Shown here piece by piece: positions 1 to 6,128 of a stretch of 6,207 bases of DNA. Each line of letters opens with the position of its first letter. The stretch's first letter is position 1. The translations under genes and the position numbers were made by a program. Source of the stretch: Rikenellaceae bacterium. Its GTDB lineage: Bacteria; Bacteroidota; Bacteroidia; Bacteroidales; Rikenellaceae. The DNA is taken from positions 1 to 6,207 of the forward strand of contig JAITVB010000025.1 of NCBI GenBank assembly GCA_031286025.1, given 5' to 3'. A model generated the notes under the pieces. The model was not told the DNA's origin, searched no databases, and was given only the letters and a program-made list of their open reading frames with translations.

Positions 1-266
1 TAACGCTATACGATCAATCGCTCAACACTTCGGGAAACACCCCGAAGCATACTCGCCACATCTTTTCAAAATCGGAGGGCGGGCCGATCGACCGCCTCGA
101 AAGCGTGAGCACAGTCACTCCGTCGCCCCTCGACGGCGAAGCGCTCTCGACCGCCCTGTTCGCCGCCGGCAAAGAGGCGGCCGACTTCCTGAAAAATTTC
201 GAAACAGGAGGCGTTTACGCCGTCAAATACGGCCGGCCCGGACACACCGTCGAAGTGCTTTTCTGA
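1..266 (+). CDS. apbE: FAD:protein FMN transferase (ApbE family), C-terminal part
   Basis: The 5' end lies outside the window. The open frame read from base 3 gives 87 residues, ending at TGA 264-266. ApbE proteins are exported enzymes that move FMN from FAD onto a Ser/Thr of target proteins such as the NqrC/RnfG subunits of membrane redox pumps. The family is recognised by the stretch EALSTALFAAG (fragment residues 46-56), matching the family's D-A-x-x-T-A-L-F metal-binding segment, by the upstream NTSGN (8-12), which fits the S-T-S-G region, and by HIF (19-21), which fits the HIIDP segment. Two oddities: the usual metal-binding Asp is Glu46 (Thr50 is kept), and the DPRTG that normally follows the His reads SKSEGG. 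It could therefore be a divergent subfamily. The following gene is 163 bases away behind a possible promoter, so it is probably a separate transcription unit. The family call is fairly secure; target and activity are unknown. Confidence 0.8.
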   Translation, partial: TLYDQSLNTSGNTPKHTRHIFSKSEGGPIDRLESVSTVTPSPLDGEALSTALFAAGKEAADFLKNFETGGVYAVKYGRPGHTVEVLF

Positions 267-303
267 AAAACCGGTGCCGGCAGGATAGAATTTCCCGTTT
301 TTT
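266..303 (+). terminator. Possible weak intrinsic terminator after the apbE-like gene
   Basis: The A-run overlapping the stop codon (AAAAAC, 266-271) can pair with GTTTTT (297-302). After one C/C mismatch, GG (273-274) pairs with CC (294-295). The stem leads into a run of six T (298-303). The loop is long (about 19 bases) and contains the palindrome GCCGGC (276-281). The T-run in the right place supports termination and would also work on the opposite strand, but the stem is AT-rich and imperfect. Confidence 0.35.
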
Positions 304-338
304 AATCGAATTTTAACCCGGAGGCAAGTATAAATTAT

Positions 339-346
339 TATCTTTG
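339..346 (+). promoter_or_regulatory. Bacteroidota-type -7 promoter box (TATCTTTG)
   Basis: TATCTTTG matches the Bacteroidota -7 consensus TAnnTTTG at every fixed position. It lies in the only sizeable gap ahead of the oxidoreductase cassette. No good TTTG -33 element is found 19-21 bases upstream (the nearest T-run, 311-314, is too far), so the match is partial. If used, transcription would start near 350-355, giving a leader of about 75-80 bases before the ATG at 430. This would be the natural promoter for the gene run 430-4783. Confidence 0.45.
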
Positions 347-429
347 TTTGCCATATTGTATGCCGATGGCCGAATGGGGCGAAGAAACCCGACAACCCTA
401 CTTGAATTTATCCAAAACTTAAACCCGTA

Positions 430-1740
430 ATGGAACAAAAAACGATCAGTCGCCGGGAATTCCTGAAGGAGATGGGCCTGGTGGCAGGAGTTTCGCTGTT
501 GGCCTCGTCGCCGTGGTTCTCGGCATTCGCCCAGGAGCAAGAAACACAAAAGGAGAAAGCGCGGTTGGCCGTCATCGGCACCGGCTCGCGCGGATGTTTC
601 CACCTCAACATGTTTGTCCGTGATCCCAAGTGCGAAGTGGTCGCGATCTGTGACGACTACCGGCCGAGCATCGACGCCGCGCTGAAAATCACCCCCCACG
701 CCAACGTCTACACCGTCTACCGGAAACTGCTCGAAGATCCGAACGTCGACGGTGTGTTGATCGCCACCCCGCTCCACCTCCACCGCGAGATGGTCGAAGC
801 TTCGTTCCAGGCCGGGAAACACGTTTTTTGCGAAAAATCGCTCTCGAAAACGCTCGATGACGCACTGGCCATCTACAAGGCTTATCAAAATACCGACAAA
901 GTCCTTTTCGTCGGCCAACAACGACTGTTCGACCCGCGCTATATCAAAGCGATCGAAATGATCGAACAAGGCGTGATCGGCCCGATCCAGGGAATCAAGA
1001 CCTTCTGGTACCGCAACAACGACTGGCGGCGCCCCGTTCCCTCGCCCGAGTTGGAACGCAAAATCAATTGGCGCCTCTACCGCGAGTTTTCGCTCGGGAT
1101 GATGACCGAATTAGCCTGTCACCAGGTGCAGCTCGGCTCATGGGCGCTCAAGGAACTTCCTAACAGGATGATGGGCTCGGGCTCGCTCACCTGGTGGAAA
1201 GACGGCCGCGAAGTGTACGACAACGTATCCATCCTTTACCTTTACGACAGCGGTGTAAGGATGTCGTTCGACTCGATCATCTCGAACAAATTCTACGGCT
1301 GCGAAGAACAGATCATGGGCCACGAAGGAACGATCGAACCCGAAAAGGGCAAATTCTTCTATGAAACGATCCCGCCCGCGGCGGGGATACTCCAATTAGT
1401 CAACGAGGCGGAAAAGGGCATCTTCGAATCGATTCCCTTCGCCGGCCCGAGTTGGGTGCCCGAAACGGCCAACAAGAACAAAGGCGAGTTCCTGATCGGC
1501 GAAAAACCGAAGGAAGACGGCAGCCGCCTGACCGACAGGGCCTTTGTCGAAGCCGTGATTACCGGAAAGCGTGTCGAAAAACTGGTCGAGGAAGGATACT
1601 ACGCCACTACCCTCTCGATCCTGGGCGACCAGGCGATGCAGGAAGGCCGGATCATCGACTACCCCGATGAGTACAAGATCGACTATTTGAACCACAAGGC
1701 TCCGTCGGCCCTTGCCCCCGCAGCTCCCGAAAACGTTTAA
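430..1740 (+). CDS. Tat-exported Gfo/Idh/MocA family oxidoreductase (first copy)
   Basis: This is a 436-residue NAD(P)-dependent sugar oxidoreductase-like protein. The N-terminus carries a textbook twin-arginine signal, SRREFLK (residues 7-13), then a hydrophobic stretch and a probable cleavage after AFA (32-34). It would thus be folded with its cofactor and exported to the periplasm. The Rossmann domain begins at residue 45 with GTGSRG (50-55), the nucleotide-binding loop. The family's EKP signature appears as EKS (135-137). The catalytic-region helix reads TELACHQVQ (226-234), where His231 sits at the conserved His position, with Glu227 and Gln234 where many relatives have Asp. [10 protein letters not shown] (162-171) and [19 protein letters not shown] (199-217) resemble what I recall of Bacteroides glycoside C3-oxidoreductases. 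It is followed after 6 bases by the membrane protein gene. The start at 430 is chosen because it preserves the Tat motif. Family is certain; substrate and direction of catalysis are inferred. Confidence 0.93.
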   Translation: MEQKTISRREFLKEMGLVAGVSLLASSPWFSAFAQEQETQKEKARLAVIGTGSRGCFHLNMFVRDPKCEVVAICDDYRPSIDAALKITPHANVYTVYRKLLEDPNVDGVLIATPLHLHREMVEASFQAGKHVFCEKSLSKTLDDALAIYKAYQNTDKVLFVGQQRLFDPRYIKAIEMIEQGVIGPIQGIKTFWYRNNDWRRPVPSPELERKINWRLYREFSLGMMTELACHQVQLGSWALKELPNRMMGSGSLTWWKDGREVYDNVSILYLYDSGVRMSFDSIISNKFYGCEEQIMGHEGTIEPEKGKFFYETIPPAAGILQLVNEAEKGIFESIPFAGPSWVPETANKNKGEFLIGEKPKEDGSRLTDRAFVEAVITGKRVEKLVEEGYYATTLSILGDQAMQEGRIIDYPDEYKIDYLNHKAPSALAPAAPENV

Positions 1741-1746
1741 GCCGCC

Positions 1747-1983
1747 ATGAAAGATACCGTTATCACCGCCCGCCGGAAAAAGACCGAGGTCTTTACGTTC
1801 ATCGCCTGCATCGTCGTGGCGATCGGGCTCAACATCTTTGCCATCGCCAAGTACAACACGGCTTGGAGCGAACTCTACTCGCAGATCGTCTACGTACTCG
1901 TGATCGGGTGCATCATCTATGCCCTGTGGACGGTGCTGCGCCTGGTCTTCTACGGCATCATCGGACTGATCCGCCGGTTGTAA
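1747..1983 (+). CDS. Small two-helix inner-membrane protein, function unknown
   Basis: This is a 78-residue protein that I cannot assign to a functional family. A basic N-terminus (RRKK, residues 9-12) precedes a first hydrophobic helix (about 15-34), a short polar loop (about 35-46, [11 protein letters not shown]) and a second hydrophobic stretch (about 47-75), ending in RR (76-77). By the positive-inside rule both ends face the cytoplasm and the loop faces the periplasm. No metal-binding motif or FMN-attachment motif (DGxSGAT type) is present. It starts 6 bases after the upstream oxidoreductase and ends 20 bases before the DUF1080 gene, so it is almost certainly co-transcribed with both. 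Short proteins of this sort sit beside similar oxidoreductases in other Bacteroidota as far as I recall. A membrane anchor or partner for the exported enzymes is a guess. Confidence 0.82.
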   Translation: MKDTVITARRKKTEVFTFIACIVVAIGLNIFAIAKYNTAWSELYSQIVYVLVIGCIIYALWTVLRLVFYGIIGLIRRL

Positions 1984-2003
1984 TCACTCTCAAAACCTAC
2001 CTT

Positions 2004-3392
2004 ATGAAAAAAGCGTTCTTAGCACTGATCTGCCTCGGACTGGCCTTTTCCGGATACTCCCAAACGTGGGAAAACCTCTTTAACGGGAAAAACTTCAAGG
2101 GTTGGACAAAACTCAACGGGACGGCCGAATACAGGATCGTCGACGGCGCTATCGTCGGCTATACGAAGCATGGCACACCGAACACGTTCCTGACGACCGA
2201 TAAAAATTACGGCGACTTCATCTTCGAATTTGAATTCAGGGTCGACAACGGGCTGAACTCGGGGGTGCAGTTCCGCAGCAAAAGCCTCAAGGAATGGAAC
2301 GATGGCCGTGTGCACGGCTACCAATTCGAGATCGACCCCTCGGCCCGCGCCTGGACAGGCGGCATCTACGACGAAGCGCGCGCAGGATGGCTCTATGCTC
2401 TCGACCGTAATCCGACGGCTCGCAGCGCCTTTAAAAACGGCGAGTGGAACCGCGTCCGCATCGAAGCGGTCGGCCCGTTGCTCAGGACTTGGGTCAACGG
2501 CATTCCGTGCGCCAACGTATTGGACAATCAGGATGCTGCCGGCTTCATCGCCCTGCAGGTACACTCGATCGGCAACAACGTCGAGGCGGGCAAAACCGTC
2601 GCCTGGCGTAACCTGCGCATCTGCACGACCGACGTGAAGAAGTATGCCACGCGCGACTGGTGGGAAATCCCGCAGGCCAACCATATCGACAACACGGTCT
2701 CGGACCGCGAAGCCCATGACGGTTGGAAGTTGCTCTGGGACGGCCGGTCGTTCGACGGTTGGCGCAGTGCCAAATCCGACACGCAGCCGAGCGTTGGTTG
2801 GAAGATCGAGAACGGCGTGTTGCAGGTGATGGCCGCGGGCGGCGGCGAATCGGCGGCCGGCGGCGATATCGTCACCACGCGCAAATACAAGGACTTCGAA
2901 TTGATGGTTGAATTCAGGCTGACCGACGGCTGCAACAGCGGGATCAAGTACTTTGTCGACACGGAGTTGAACAAGGGCGAAGGGTCGAGCATCGGCTGCG
3001 AATTCCAGATACTGGACGACAAATGCCATCCCGACGCCAAACTGGGCATCAACGGCAACCGCACGCTCGGGTCGCTCTACGATCTGATCCCGGCGCCCAA
3101 TACAAAAGCCTTCCGCGGCGGTTTTTACAACACGGCGCGGATCGTGGTGCGCGGCAACCATGTCGAACATTGGCTCAACGGACTGAAGATCATCGAGTAT
3201 GACCGTAACAACCAGGAGTGGAATGCGTTGGTGGGTACGAGCAAGTATAACGTGTGGCCCAACTTCGGCAATGCGGCCGAAGGCTATATCCTGCTTCAGG
3301 AACACGGCTCTCAGGTTTTCTTCAAGAACATCAAGATCCGTGAGTTGCATGCAGGAGATGACAAGACCTTGAATTACAAAAACCATAACTAA
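2004..3392 (+). CDS. Secreted protein with two DUF1080 (3-keto-disaccharide hydrolase/lyase) domains
   Basis: This 462-residue exported protein has a Sec signal peptide ([19 protein letters not shown], residues 1-19), with cleavage probable before Gln20. Two concanavalin-like DUF1080 domains (PF06439) follow. Domain 1 (about 22-206) opens with [11 protein letters not shown] and carries NSGVQFRS and [18 protein letters not shown]. Domain 2 (about 237-455) opens with [11 protein letters not shown] and carries [16 protein letters not shown] and GSLYDLIPA. Family members cleave 3-keto-glycosides, described as hydrolysis or as beta-elimination to a 2-hydroxyglycal-type product, after an oxidoreductase has made the C3 ketone. 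The two flanking Gfo/Idh/MocA genes fit that supply role. Start 2004 is chosen because it gives a signal peptide right at the N-terminus; in-frame upstream starts would overlap the membrane protein gene. The domains are too different to be a recent duplication. Family is secure; which domain is catalytic, and the substrate, are not known. Confidence 0.9.
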   Translation: MKKAFLALICLGLAFSGYSQTWENLFNGKNFKGWTKLNGTAEYRIVDGAIVGYTKHGTPNTFLTTDKNYGDFIFEFEFRVDNGLNSGVQFRSKSLKEWNDGRVHGYQFEIDPSARAWTGGIYDEARAGWLYALDRNPTARSAFKNGEWNRVRIEAVGPLLRTWVNGIPCANVLDNQDAAGFIALQVHSIGNNVEAGKTVAWRNLRICTTDVKKYATRDWWEIPQANHIDNTVSDREAHDGWKLLWDGRSFDGWRSAKSDTQPSVGWKIENGVLQVMAAGGGESAAGGDIVTTRKYKDFELMVEFRLTDGCNSGIKYFVDTELNKGEGSSIGCEFQILDDKCHPDAKLGINGNRTLGSLYDLIPAPNTKAFRGGFYNTARIVVRGNHVEHWLNGLKIIEYDRNNQEWNALVGTSKYNVWPNFGNAAEGYILLQEHGSQVFFKNIKIRELHAGDDKTLNYKNHN

Positions 3393-3424
3393 CATTAACC
3401 GATTACGAAAAAACTGACGAAAAA

Positions 3425-4783
3425 ATGGAAAAAATTTCGAGACGGGATTTTATCAAGCAGGCGGGCCTCGTTTCCGCAGGCTTTATGTTGGGCGGCGTTG
3501 GGCTGAACTCGACCAGCTATGCCCGTATCAAAGGGGCTAACGATCGTGTGAACGTGTGTGTGGTAGGTTACTCCGACCGCGGGCGCAGTTCGCTCTATCC
3601 GGCGATGAAACAGCACGCCGCCGAACTGAATTTCGACATGATCGGCGTGTCGGACATCTGGCGCCTGCGCCGCGAAGCCGGCTCGGCCGGCCTCGAAAAG
3701 CTCTACGGCCACGCCATCCGCACCTACCGCAACAACGAGGAAATGTATGCCGACAAGGACGTCGACGCCGTGATCATCGCCACTGCCGACTTTCAGCACC
3801 CGCTCCATTGCGTGGAAGCGGCCGAAAACGGCAAAGACGCTTACGTCGAGAAACCCTTCGCCGAAACGATGGCCGACGCCCGCCGTGCCCTGGCCGCGGT
3901 GAAAAAAGCCGGCACGATCGTGCAGATAGGCTCGCAGCGCCGCAGCGGCCCGAACTACCACGCCGCCAACGATTATATCCGTTCCGGAAAATTCGGCGAC
4001 ATCGTGATGTGCGAAATGACTTGGAACGTGAACCAACCCGCCCGTTGGCGCCGTCCGGACGTGGTGCCCACCCTGAAGAAGGAAGACACCGACTGGACCC
4101 GTTACCTGATGAACCGTCCATATATGGAGTTCGACCCACGCAAGTACCTCGAATTCCGCCTGTTCTGGCCATTCTCCTCGGGGATTCCGGGGCAGTGGAT
4201 GGCCCACCAGATCGACACCGTGCACTGGTTCACCGGCCTGCCCCACCCGCGCAGCGTGGCAGCCAACGGCGGCGTCTACCTGTGGAAAGACGGCCGCACG
4301 AACGGCGACACCGCCACCATCGTGATGGACTACGGTCCGCTCGACGACCCGACGAAAGGCTTCCAGGTGCAGTATACCTCGCGCTTCACCAATAGCGCGG
4401 GCGGCACGAAAGAAATCTACTACTCAAACGGCGGCGAACTGAACCTCGACACCAACAAGGTGACTTCGAACGGCTTCCTGAGCGCCCGCAACGCACAAGG
4501 GATGGGTATGAAAGAAAACAAACTCGAAGAGTTCTCGCTGTTGACACCGGTGGCTACATCGACCGAAGCCAACACGGGCGTGGACAACCTCACCTCGGCC
4601 CACATGCGCAACTGGATGGAATGCGTCCGCAGCCGCAAGCAGCCGAACGCCCCGGTCGAAGCCGGTTATAACCACGCATCCGCCTGCGTGATGGCTACCG
4701 CAGCCCTCCGCACCCACGAGTACGTTACCTTCGACGAAAAGACCCAGGAGGTAATGGCCGGCGGCAAAGTATTTCAGTATTGA
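3425..4783 (+). CDS. Tat-exported Gfo/Idh/MocA family oxidoreductase (second copy)
   Basis: This is a 452-residue oxidoreductase of the same superfamily as the gene at 430 but clearly a different branch. A twin-arginine motif SRRDFIK (residues 5-11) and probable cleavage after SYA (31-33) predict folded export with bound NAD(P). The nucleotide-binding loop reads GYSDRG (48-53), with Ser in place of the middle Gly of GxGxxG. The EKP signature is intact (142-144). The catalytic-region helix is GQWMAHQIDTVHW (256-268), with His261 and Asp264 at the conserved places, but Gln257 where many relatives have Asp. Domain order is Rossmann (about 40-165), then the alpha/beta C-terminal domain. It lies 32 bases downstream of the DUF1080 gene, with an A-rich leader (GAAAAAACTGACGAAAAA) just before the ATG, so it is probably in the same operon. 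It may oxidise the glycoside at C3 or reduce the released keto-sugar; sequence alone cannot tell. Confidence 0.93.
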   Translation: MEKISRRDFIKQAGLVSAGFMLGGVGLNSTSYARIKGANDRVNVCVVGYSDRGRSSLYPAMKQHAAELNFDMIGVSDIWRLRREAGSAGLEKLYGHAIRTYRNNEEMYADKDVDAVIIATADFQHPLHCVEAAENGKDAYVEKPFAETMADARRALAAVKKAGTIVQIGSQRRSGPNYHAANDYIRSGKFGDIVMCEMTWNVNQPARWRRPDVVPTLKKEDTDWTRYLMNRPYMEFDPRKYLEFRLFWPFSSGIPGQWMAHQIDTVHWFTGLPHPRSVAANGGVYLWKDGRTNGDTATIVMDYGPLDDPTKGFQVQYTSRFTNSAGGTKEIYYSNGGELNLDTNKVTSNGFLSARNAQGMGMKENKLEEFSLLTPVATSTEANTGVDNLTSAHMRNWMECVRSRKQPNAPVEAGYNHASACVMATAALRTHEYVTFDEKTQEVMAGGKVFQY

Positions 4784-4790
4784 TCCTGCG

Positions 4791-4809
4791 TGAGGGCCTC
4801 AGGCCCTTG
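4791..4809 (+). other. Short GC-rich RNA hairpin after the second oxidoreductase gene
   Basis: AGGGCC (4793-4798) and GGCCCT (4802-4807) form a 6-bp stem around a TCA loop, extendable by two G-U type pairs at the base (4791-4792 with 4808-4809). It starts 8 bases after the stop codon of the oxidoreductase gene. There is no T-run directly after it, so it is more likely a 3'-end stabiliser or part of a compound structure with the next hairpin than a terminator on its own. Confidence 0.45.
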
Positions 4810-4814
4810 AGAAC

Positions 4815-4854
4815 AAGGGGACGGATAGCTCGGAAAGCAGCGGTCTGTCCCCTT
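4815..4854 (+). terminator. Long inverted repeat, possible terminator or attenuator before the pectate lyase gene
   Basis: AAGGGGACGGA (4815-4825) pairs with TCTGTCCCCTT (4844-4854) over 11 positions, with only one G-U pair. The 18-base loop can itself form a small GCT/AGC stem. The bases that follow (CTTTCAAAAAT) are only moderately T-rich, and CTTTC (4855-4859) can pair with GAAAG (4867-4871) as a further small hairpin. It could end or reduce transcription from the upstream operon, or mark an RNA processing site that separates expression of the pectate lyase. Confidence 0.5.
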
Positions 4855-4903
4855 CTTTCAAAAATAGAAAGGTCCCGAACCACACCTAACCGAGCCAACC
4901 ACG

Positions 4904-6004
4904 ATGAAAAAACTTATCACACTCCTTGTCGTCGGGACGGGAGCCTGCGTTGCGGTGCAGGCCCAAACCTACACCCCGATCGACCTGCGGCTGTTCAACG
5001 ACGGCATTCACCACTGGTATCTCGAACATCCCGTACGCACCTACGAAACACTCAAGCCCGAACAGATCGACCTGATCGGCAACCATCTGGTCGCCTACCA
5101 GAATCAAGACGGCGGATGGCCCAAAAACATCGATTTCCTGGCAATCATTGACATCGACTCGGTCAAACGTGTCTACCACCGCCCGACCAGTACCTTTGAC
5201 AACCGCAACATCTATGCCCAGGCGGTATACCTGTCCGAGGTCTACAAGCAGGTTCCGGACGAAAAATACAAACAGAGCGTCATCCGGGCGATCGAATACA
5301 TCCTCCGCGAACAGCGCCCGAGCGGCGGTTGGCGCGGTTGGGACGTGGATGCGATCACATATAACGACGACGTGATGACAGGCCTGATGGAACTCCTGAC
5401 CACGGTCGAACAAGGCGAATCGCCCTTTGAATGGACCGACGCCGACCTGCGCCGCCGCGCACGCGAGGCACGTGACCGGGCCCTCGACGTGACCCTCCGT
5501 TGCCAGATCGTGGTCGACGGCGCGAAGACCGGTTGGTGTCAGCAGCACGACCACACGACACTCGAAGCCATCGGTGCCCGTTCGTTCGAACTGGCCAGTC
5601 TCAGTCCGCCCGAAACGGCCGACATCCTCGACTACCTGATGACCATCAAAAATCCCGACCGACGGGTGATCGAAGCCGTGACAGCCGCTGCGGCATGGCT
5701 CGAACGGTCAAAAATCTACGGCATGCGTGTCGAGCGGGTGTCCATTCCCCCCGAAGAGGCCACCAACCACGAATATCCCTACGACCTGGTGGTAGTCGAA
5801 GATCCGGCGGCACGGCCCATCTGGGCGCGCTTTTGCGAAATCGGAACCAACCGCCCGTTCATGTGCAACCGTGACGGGATCAAGGTTTACAAGTTGTCGG
5901 ACGTGGTGCCCGAACGCCGCGTAGGGTATAGTTGGTATAACTATTCACCGCAAAAGACGCTCGACCGGTATGCCGTCTGGAAGCAGGTGGTGGCTGCCGA
6001 ATAA
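4904..6004 (+). CDS. Secreted pectate lyase, polysaccharide lyase family 10 type
   Basis: This 366-residue protein has a Sec signal peptide with probable cleavage after VQA (residues 18-20). PL10 enzymes cleave de-esterified pectin (polygalacturonate) by calcium-dependent beta-elimination in an alpha-helical toroid fold. Family hallmarks appear in order: QNQDGGWPKNID (66-77), STFDNRNIY (96-104), TYNDDVM (152-158), CQIVVDG (200-206), WCQQHDHTTL (211-220), ARSFELASLS (225-234), KIYGMRVE (270-277), VVVEDPAARPIWARF (296-310), EIGTNRP (312-318) and ERRVGYSWY near the C-terminus. It is essentially only the catalytic domain, with no extra carbohydrate-binding module. One oddity: after GGW (141-143) the sequence reads RGWDVDAITYND, whereas the classical enzymes I recall have a longer stretch beginning PQYYP there. 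No promoter box was found in the 120-base gap upstream, so it may be read through from the preceding operon despite the hairpins. Family is secure; exact substrate is uncertain. Confidence 0.92.
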   Translation: MKKLITLLVVGTGACVAVQAQTYTPIDLRLFNDGIHHWYLEHPVRTYETLKPEQIDLIGNHLVAYQNQDGGWPKNIDFLAIIDIDSVKRVYHRPTSTFDNRNIYAQAVYLSEVYKQVPDEKYKQSVIRAIEYILREQRPSGGWRGWDVDAITYNDDVMTGLMELLTTVEQGESPFEWTDADLRRRAREARDRALDVTLRCQIVVDGAKTGWCQQHDHTTLEAIGARSFELASLSPPETADILDYLMTIKNPDRRVIEAVTAAAAWLERSKIYGMRVERVSIPPEEATNHEYPYDLVVVEDPAARPIWARFCEIGTNRPFMCNRDGIKVYKLSDVVPERRVGYSWYNYSPQKTLDRYAVWKQVVAAE

Positions 6005-6025
6005 AATTCAATACCTGCAGTTTCT

Positions 6026-6059
6026 CCGGTGCGCCGGCAACGCCGCCACGCCGGGCCGG
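6026..6059 (+). terminator. Possible GC-rich hairpin after the pectate lyase gene
   Basis: CCGG (6026-6029) and CCGGC (6034-6038) can pair with CCGG (6056-6059) and GCCGG (6050-6054), giving 9 bp interrupted by a 4/1 internal loop around an 11-base loop. It sits between the pectate lyase stop and the next promoter-like site, where a terminator is expected. No T-run follows, so it is only a weak candidate. Confidence 0.3.
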
Positions 6060-6069
6060 GACAAAGAAA

Positions 6070-6101
6070 TTTGCCCGTTTAGCAAATTACTCCCATATTT
6101 G
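6070..6101 (+). promoter_or_regulatory. Bacteroidota-type promoter upstream of fabD
   Basis: TTTG (6070-6073) is followed after exactly 20 bases by CATATTTG (6094-6101), which matches the -7 consensus TAnnTTTG at all fixed positions except the first. This spacing is what Bacteroidota housekeeping promoters show. It predicts a transcription start around 6105-6110 and a leader of about 20 bases before the fabD ATG at 6129, separating fabD from the upstream carbohydrate genes. Confidence 0.55.
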
Positions 6102-6128
6102 GGGTACGAAACTTAGATCAAAACGCTT

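Noticed and set aside
1863..2003. Longer in-frame start for the DUF1080 gene overlapping the small membrane protein
   Set aside because: The extra N-terminal residues are arginine/proline-rich shadow coding of the membrane protein gene and would bury the clear Sec signal peptide that begins at 2004.
2019..3395. Long open frame on the minus strand (458 residues) opposite the DUF1080 gene
   Set aside because: It is a mirror of a well-supported gene in GC-rich DNA; its translation shows no recognisable domain and the sense strand carries two clear family domains and a signal peptide.
3395..4246. Minus-strand open frame (283 residues) opposite the second oxidoreductase
   Set aside because: It has no recognisable motif, whereas the sense strand encodes a complete Gfo/Idh/MocA protein; it is an effect of codon bias.
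3556..4395. Alternative-frame plus-strand open frame (279 residues) inside the second oxidoreductase
   Set aside because: The translation is extremely Arg/Pro-rich, typical of out-of-frame reading of GC-rich genes, and lies wholly within a real gene.
4904..4966. Possible lipoprotein signal (Cys15) in the pectate lyase
   Set aside because: The residues before the Cys (T-G-A) are a poor lipobox, while VQA at 18-20 is a good signal peptidase I site.
4780..5151. Plus-strand open frame spanning the intergenic gap before the pectate lyase
   Set aside because: It crosses the hairpin region and then reads the pectate lyase out of frame; no motif or signal supports it.
6032..6057. Repeated GCCGG/CGCC motifs as a possible repeat array or CRISPR-like element
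   Set aside because: The units are only 4-6 bases, irregular and confined to about 25 bases; nothing more than a GC-rich hairpin is supported.
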